Source: an uncultured Pseudorhodobacter sp.
GTDB taxonomy: Bacteria; Pseudomonadota; Alphaproteobacteria; Rhodobacterales; Rhodobacteraceae
NCBI GenBank assembly: GCA_945957495.1
Contig: CAMFLG010000090.1
Span: 1 to 9,451, forward strand
Reading direction: 5' to 3'
Length of the DNA stretch: 9,451 bases
The position numbers and the translations under genes are program-made. Shown piece after piece: positions 5,885 through 9,451 of this stretch; the first letter of the stretch is position 1, and the number at the start of each line of letters is the position of its first letter. The notes under the pieces are model-generated. The model saw only the letters and a program-made list of their open reading frames with translations, was not told where the DNA came from and made no database searches.

Positions 5885-7192
5885 TTGTCCAACAGCCCCC
5901 TGACGCCCGGCGTTGTGGCCCATCGTCTGGCCCCCGCCGCCTACAGCCAGAACTTCAGTGACGTGCAGCCGGTGTTTGACCGGCACGAGGCGCGGGTGGC
6001 GGCGGATCGCTGTTACTTCTGCCACGATGCGCCGTGCATGACGGCCTGCCCGACCACGATCGACATTCCTCTGTTCATCCGCCAGATCGCCACCGGCACG
6101 CCGGAGGCTGCGGCAAAGACGATCTTTTCGCAGAACATTCTGGGCGGCATGTGCGCGCGGGTCTGCCCGACCGAGCAGCTGTGCGAAGAGGTTTGCGTGC
6201 GCGAGGTCGCCGAAGGCAAACCGGTCGAGATCGGGCGGCTGCAGCGCTTTGCGACCGATACGCTGATGGCGACCGGGGTGCATCCGTTTGTGCGGGCGGC
6301 GGCGACGGGCAAGAAAGTGGCGGTTGTCGGGGCGGGCCCGGCGGGTCTGGCCTGCGCGCATCGTCTGGCCATGAAGGGCCATGAGGTTATGATCTTTGAA
6401 CGCCGCGCCAAGGCGGGCGGGCTGAACGAATATGGCATTGCCACCTACAAGACCCCGAATGACTTTGCCGCGCGTGAGGTGGCCTGGTTGCTGCAGATCG
6501 GCGGCATCACGGTGAAAACCGGGGTCGAACTGGGCCGCGATATCACGCTGGCCGGGCTTGAGGCGGACTATGACGCGGTGTTCTTGGGCATCGGTCTGGC
6601 CGGGGTGAATGCCCTGCGTGCGGCGGGCGAGGATCTGGACGGTGTACGCAACGCCGTGGATTTCATTGCCGAGCTGCGCCAGTCGGATAAGGCGGCGGTC
6701 GCGATCGGTCGCGATGTGGTGGTGATCGGTGGCGGCATGACGGCGGTGGATGCGGCGGTGCAGTCTAAACTATTGGGCGCGCAGAACGTGACCATGGTTT
6801 ACCGGCGCGGCAAGGAAAAGATGAGCGCCAGTGAATATGAACAAGACCATGCGACGCAAAGCGGCGTGCGGATCATCTATGGCGCAGCCCCGATCCGGGT
6901 GCTGGGGACGGGCAAGGCCGAGGCGGTGGAGTTCGCCTATACGGTGGACGGGCCGAAAGGGCTGGAGATGTCGTCAGAGACCTTCACGCTGAAGGCCGAT
7001 CAGGTGTTCAAGGCGATTGGCCAGACACTTTTGGCCGCACCGATTGCGCAAGACGGGGCCAAACTGGTCACGCAGGCGGGCAAGGTCTGGGCCGGCGGGG
7101 ACTGCGCCGCCGGTGGCGAAGACCTGACGGTAACGGCCGTGGCCGAAGGCCGCGATGCGGCGGAAGCCATTCATGCAACGCTGATGGCGTAA
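5885..7192 (+). CDS. preT: NAD-dependent dihydropyrimidine dehydrogenase, subunit PreT
   Basis: PreT is the electron-input subunit of bacterial dihydropyrimidine dehydrogenase: it exchanges electrons with NAD(H) through FAD and Fe-S clusters and passes them to PreA, which reduces uracil and thymine. The 435-residue product resembles the glutamate synthase small subunit. An N-terminal Fe-S domain has Cys at 43, 46, 51 and 55 and Cys at 90, 94, 100 and 104. The FAD motif GAGPAGL is at 149-155, the NAD(P) motif GGGMTAVDA at 282-290, and the C-terminal flavin motif AGGDCAAGG at 403-411. I placed the start at TTG (5885-5887) because GGAGG at 5872-5876 is 8 bases upstream and the sequence from there (SNSPLTPGVV) looks like the family's N terminus. 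A start at 5675 would add 70 residues of unrelated AT-rich leader. The gene is followed after 10 bases by preA, so the pair is one operon. Confidence 0.95.
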   Translation: MSNSPLTPGVVAHRLAPAAYSQNFSDVQPVFDRHEARVAADRCYFCHDAPCMTACPTTIDIPLFIRQIATGTPEAAAKTIFSQNILGGMCARVCPTEQLCEEVCVREVAEGKPVEIGRLQRFATDTLMATGVHPFVRAAATGKKVAVVGAGPAGLACAHRLAMKGHEVMIFERRAKAGGLNEYGIATYKTPNDFAAREVAWLLQIGGITVKTGVELGRDITLAGLEADYDAVFLGIGLAGVNALRAAGEDLDGVRNAVDFIAELRQSDKAAVAIGRDVVVIGGGMTAVDAAVQSKLLGAQNVTMVYRRGKEKMSASEYEQDHATQSGVRIIYGAAPIRVLGTGKAEAVEFAYTVDGPKGLEMSSETFTLKADQVFKAIGQTLLAAPIAQDGAKLVTQAGKVWAGGDCAAGGEDLTVTAVAEGRDAAEAIHATLMA

Positions 7193-7202
7193 GGGGAACA
7201 TC

Positions 7203-8504
7203 ATGGCAGATCTGACAACCAATTTCATCGGCATCAAATCCCCCAACCCGTTCTGGCTGGCCTCGGCGCCGCCGACGGACAAGGCCTATAACGTCGAGCG
7301 CGCCTATGAGGCGGGCTGGGGCGGGGTGGTGTGGAAGACCCTTGGCTCTGAAGGGCCGCCCGTCGTCAACGTCTCTGGCCCGCGCTATGGTGCGATCTGG
7401 GGGGCGGATCGGCGGCTGTTGGGCCTGAACAACATCGAATTGATCACTGACCGCCCGTTGCAGGTGAACCTGGACGAGATCAAGATGGTCAAGCGCAAAT
7501 GGCGCGACCGGGCCTTGGTGATTTCGCTGATGGTGCCCTGTGATGAGGATTCGTGGAAGGATATCCTGTCGCGGATCGAGGATACCGAGGCCGACGGTGT
7601 CGAGCTGAACTTCGGCTGCCCGCATGGCATGGCTGAACGCGGCATGGGCTCTGCCGTGGGGCAGGTGCCGGAATATATCGAGATGGTGACGCGCTGGGTC
7701 AAGAAACACTCTCGCATGCCCTGCATCGTGAAACTGACCCCGAACATCAGCGATATCCGCAAGCCGGCAGAGGCCGCGCATCGCGGCGGCGCGGATGCGG
7801 TGTCGCTGATCAACACCATCAACTCGATCACCTCGGTTAATCTGGACAGTTTCAGCCCTGAACCGATGATCGACGGCAAGGGTACGCATGGCGGCTATTG
7901 CGGCCCGGCGGTGAAGCCGATTGCGCTGAACATGGTGGCCGAGATTGCGCGCAACCCGGTGACGCGCGGCCTGCCGATCTCTGGTATCGGCGGCGTCACC
8001 ACATGGCGCGATGCGGCAGAGTTCATGGCCCTGGGGGCGGGCAATGTGCAGGTTTGCACGGCGGCGATGACCTATGGCTTCAAGGTCGTTCAGGAAATGA
8101 TCTCTGGTCTGTCGCAGTATATGGATGAAAAGGGCATGAACGCGACCGCCGATCTGGTGGGCCGTGCCGTGCCGAACGTGACGGATTGGCAGTTCCTGAA
8201 CCTGAACTATGTGACCAAGGCGAAGATCAATCAGGATGACTGCATCAAATGCGGCCGCTGCTATGCCGCCTGCGAAGATACCAGCCATCAGGCCATCGCC
8301 ATGTCTGCCGACCGCACCTTTACCGTCAAGGACGACGAATGCGTGGCCTGCAACCTGTGCGTCAACGTCTGCCCGGTGGAAAACTGCATCACCATGGTGG
8401 AACTGCCGAAAGGCACGCTGGACGAACGGACCGGACGTAAAGTGGCCGACTATGCCAACTGGACGACGCATCCTAACAACCCCGCGGTCGCCGCGGCGGA
8501 ATAG
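7203..8504 (+). CDS. preA: NAD-dependent dihydropyrimidine dehydrogenase, subunit PreA
   Basis: PreA is the catalytic subunit: its FMN domain reduces uracil or thymine to the 5,6-dihydro compound, the first step of reductive pyrimidine degradation. The 433-residue product has a dihydroorotate-dehydrogenase-like barrel: GWGGVVWKT at 38-46, NFGCPHGMAERGMG at 136-149, KLTPNISDI at 177-185, NTINSIT at 204-210, and SGIGGVTTW at 260-268. A C-terminal ferredoxin domain carries two [4Fe-4S] sites, Cys 347/350/353/357 and Cys 380/383/386/390. At the position of the catalytic Cys of mammalian enzyme (from memory, RGMGLACGQ) this protein reads RGMGSAVGQ, so Val152 replaces it with Ser150 two residues before. 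E. coli PreA as I recall it is similar. AAGGGGA overlapping the preT stop is the ribosome binding site. The stop is 5 bases from the convergent 8510 stop. Identification is secure. Confidence 0.97.
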   Translation: MADLTTNFIGIKSPNPFWLASAPPTDKAYNVERAYEAGWGGVVWKTLGSEGPPVVNVSGPRYGAIWGADRRLLGLNNIELITDRPLQVNLDEIKMVKRKWRDRALVISLMVPCDEDSWKDILSRIEDTEADGVELNFGCPHGMAERGMGSAVGQVPEYIEMVTRWVKKHSRMPCIVKLTPNISDIRKPAEAAHRGGADAVSLINTINSITSVNLDSFSPEPMIDGKGTHGGYCGPAVKPIALNMVAEIARNPVTRGLPISGIGGVTTWRDAAEFMALGAGNVQVCTAAMTYGFKVVQEMISGLSQYMDEKGMNATADLVGRAVPNVTDWQFLNLNYVTKAKINQDDCIKCGRCYAACEDTSHQAIAMSADRTFTVKDDECVACNLCVNVCPVENCITMVELPKGTLDERTGRKVADYANWTTHPNNPAVAAAE

Positions 8505-8509
8505 CAAGA

Positions 8510-8983
8510 TCAGCCTGCGCGGTCGTCCCATGAGGGAGGGCTGCGCAGGATGCGCAGGCTTTCGGGCCAGGGTGTGGCCTGGGCCTCGGCGCGCGTGGCA
8601 GGGCTCGGATCATCAGGGGAGGCCGGAATCAGGACTTGCGGCGGCAGGATCGCCTGTCTGGGTGCCCCCGCGTCATCGGCAGCGGCGGCAGGTTCCTGCG
8701 GATTGCCGGAGGCGCGCACGATGTCATCGCCCAAGACGGCCTCGTCATTGATGAAGGGGACACCATCCAGCTCGACGACCGTTCTGGCCCGCGTGGCGGC
8801 ATGATCATGGGGTGGGTAAAGCTGTGAGGTCAGGCTTGGTGCGGTGGTGGGTGCGGGCACCGGCTGCACGGGCCGGACCGGGCTGGGGGGCTGCGGCCCC
8901 GCGACGGCGGCGGCCTGCATGCCCAACTCCAAAGGGCGCCGCGCCCGCGAAGGGGTGGGTAATACGCCAGAAATCAGAGCCAT
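8510..8983 (-). CDS. Proline/alanine-rich protein of unknown function
   Basis: I do not recognise this 157-residue protein. It begins MALISGVLPTPSRARRPLELG; residues about 25-55 are Pro/Ala/Val-rich and probably disordered; a more ordered stretch, RTVVELDGVPFINDEAVLGDD, lies near 66-86; another Pro/Ala/Asp-rich region follows, and the protein ends ESLRILRSPPSWDDRAG. I see no signal peptide, membrane segment or metal-binding motif. The start at ATG 8981-8983 is supported by a strong Shine-Dalgarno sequence, AAGGAG at 8990-8995, 6 bases upstream; an in-frame start at 9082 would lengthen it but has no such site. The strand opposes preA and its stop is 5 bases from the preA stop, so it is not in that operon. 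No antisense frame explains it better. I consider it a real but undescribed gene. Confidence 0.65.
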   Translation of the reverse strand: MALISGVLPTPSRARRPLELGMQAAAVAGPQPPSPVRPVQPVPAPTTAPSLTSQLYPPHDHAATRARTVVELDGVPFINDEAVLGDDIVRASGNPQEPAAAADDAGAPRQAILPPQVLIPASPDDPSPATRAEAQATPWPESLRILRSPPSWDDRAG

Positions 8984-9169
8984 GATCAGCTCCTTCTTGT
9001 CCAGAACGCCCCCGCCGTGACCATACCAGAAACCAGCGCTGATTGCCCAAGGAAACTGTCTGGCATTCTTTGCAAGGGTCACGAACCGGCCACGATTTCG
9101 GTGCAGATTTCACATGTTCTTGTCGCGGCAGGTCTTGGCGCGGGCGGCAGGGGCGCTTAGGTCTTGGGT

Positions 9170-9451
9170 ATGAAATATTCCATCCTTGACCTTGCCCCCA
9201 TCGCCGAAGGCCAGACTGCGCAGGATGCGTTGGCCAATACGCTGGACCTTGCCCGCCACGCCGAAAGCTGGGGCTATCACCGCTATTGGCTGGCCGAACA
9301 TCACAACATGCCCGGTATCGCCAGCGCGGCAACGGCGGTGGTGATCGGCCATGTCGCTGCGGGCACCAAGACCATTCGCGTCGGCGCGGGCGGCATCATG
9401 CTGCCCAATCACGCGCCATTGGTGATTGCCGAACAGTTCGGCACCTGTCTC
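9170..9451 (+). CDS. Luciferase-like (LLM class) flavin-dependent oxidoreductase, 5' part
   Basis: The first 94 residues are visible and the frame is open to the window's end. The sequence MKYSILDLAPIAEG, LARHAESWGYHRYWLAEHHNMP (about 28-49) and IRVGAGGIMLPNHAPLVIAEQFGT (about 69-92) is the start of the (beta/alpha)8 barrel typical of the YhbW-like branch of bacterial luciferase-family proteins, which use reduced FMN from a separate reductase. The SxxxLxxA-ExWGYHRYWLAEHH pattern is family-typical. The ATG at 9170 has only a modest AGG at 9159-9161 upstream. It is not RutA: the N terminus does not resemble that pyrimidine oxygenase. Its substrate cannot be told from this part. Confidence 0.9.
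   Translation, partial: MKYSILDLAPIAEGQTAQDALANTLDLARHAESWGYHRYWLAEHHNMPGIASAATAVVIGHVAAGTKTIRVGAGGIMLPNHAPLVIAEQFGTCL

Noticed and set aside
8482..8496. CCGCGG-TCG-CCGCGG hairpin at the end of preA as terminator
   Set aside because: It lies in coding sequence for an Ala-rich tail and has no T-run, so codon composition explains it.
7068..8531. 487-codon open frame on the minus strand opposite preA
   Set aside because: It is an antisense shadow of preA, His/Arg-rich, with no family features and no ribosome binding site that I can see.
9170..9451. RutA-type pyrimidine oxygenase near preTA
   Set aside because: The visible N terminus matches the YhbW-like branch of the luciferase family, so the link to pyrimidine use is not supported.
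1..9451. CRISPR array, transposon, phage or defence system, tRNA or rRNA
   Set aside because: I found no regularly spaced repeats, transposase or integrase motifs, terminal inverted repeats, or RNA gene signatures.

Overview
The window looks like chromosomal DNA from an alphaproteobacterium, most likely Rhodobacterales (Rhodobacteraceae). The base composition is GC-rich, the AccB carries the alphaproteobacterial EAMKTMN biotin site, the Aat is N-terminally short, and a DUF2155 gene faces aat. This placement rests on recognised protein families and remembered synteny, not on a search.

Left part (1-1662): the 3' part of a DUF2155 gene (+) runs tail-to-tail into aat (-), the N-end-rule aminoacyl-tRNA-protein transferase, and the two reading frames overlap by 124 bases. 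Divergent from aat is a single-domain universal stress protein gene (+). Middle (1663-3811): a LysR-type regulator gene (-) lies divergent from a 3-hydroxyisobutyrate-dehydrogenase-family gene (+). The 93-base interval between them holds an inverted repeat whose right arm runs into the dehydrogenase ribosome binding site. Hairpins fill both convergent gaps: a probable lysR terminator at 1741-1765, and a very clear terminator just after accC at 3784-3810.

Right part (3812-9451): accB-accC (-) encode the biotin carrier protein and biotin carboxylase of acetyl-CoA carboxylase as a tightly coupled pair. Divergent from them is preT-preA (+), the two subunits of bacterial NAD-dependent dihydropyrimidine dehydrogenase, which catalyses the first step of reductive uracil/thymine breakdown. 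Next come a proline-rich protein of unknown function (-, 157 aa, strong Shine-Dalgarno) and the 5' part of a luciferase-like flavin-dependent oxidoreductase gene (+) that runs off the window.

Most of the content is core metabolism and ordinary; I found no defence system, CRISPR array, RNA gene or mobile element. The best leads are small: the aat/DUF2155 overlap, the inverted repeat at the lysR/dehydrogenase promoter, an 18-bp perfect palindrome between convergent genes, a Val where mammalian dihydropyrimidine dehydrogenase has its catalytic Cys, and the unknown proline-rich protein.
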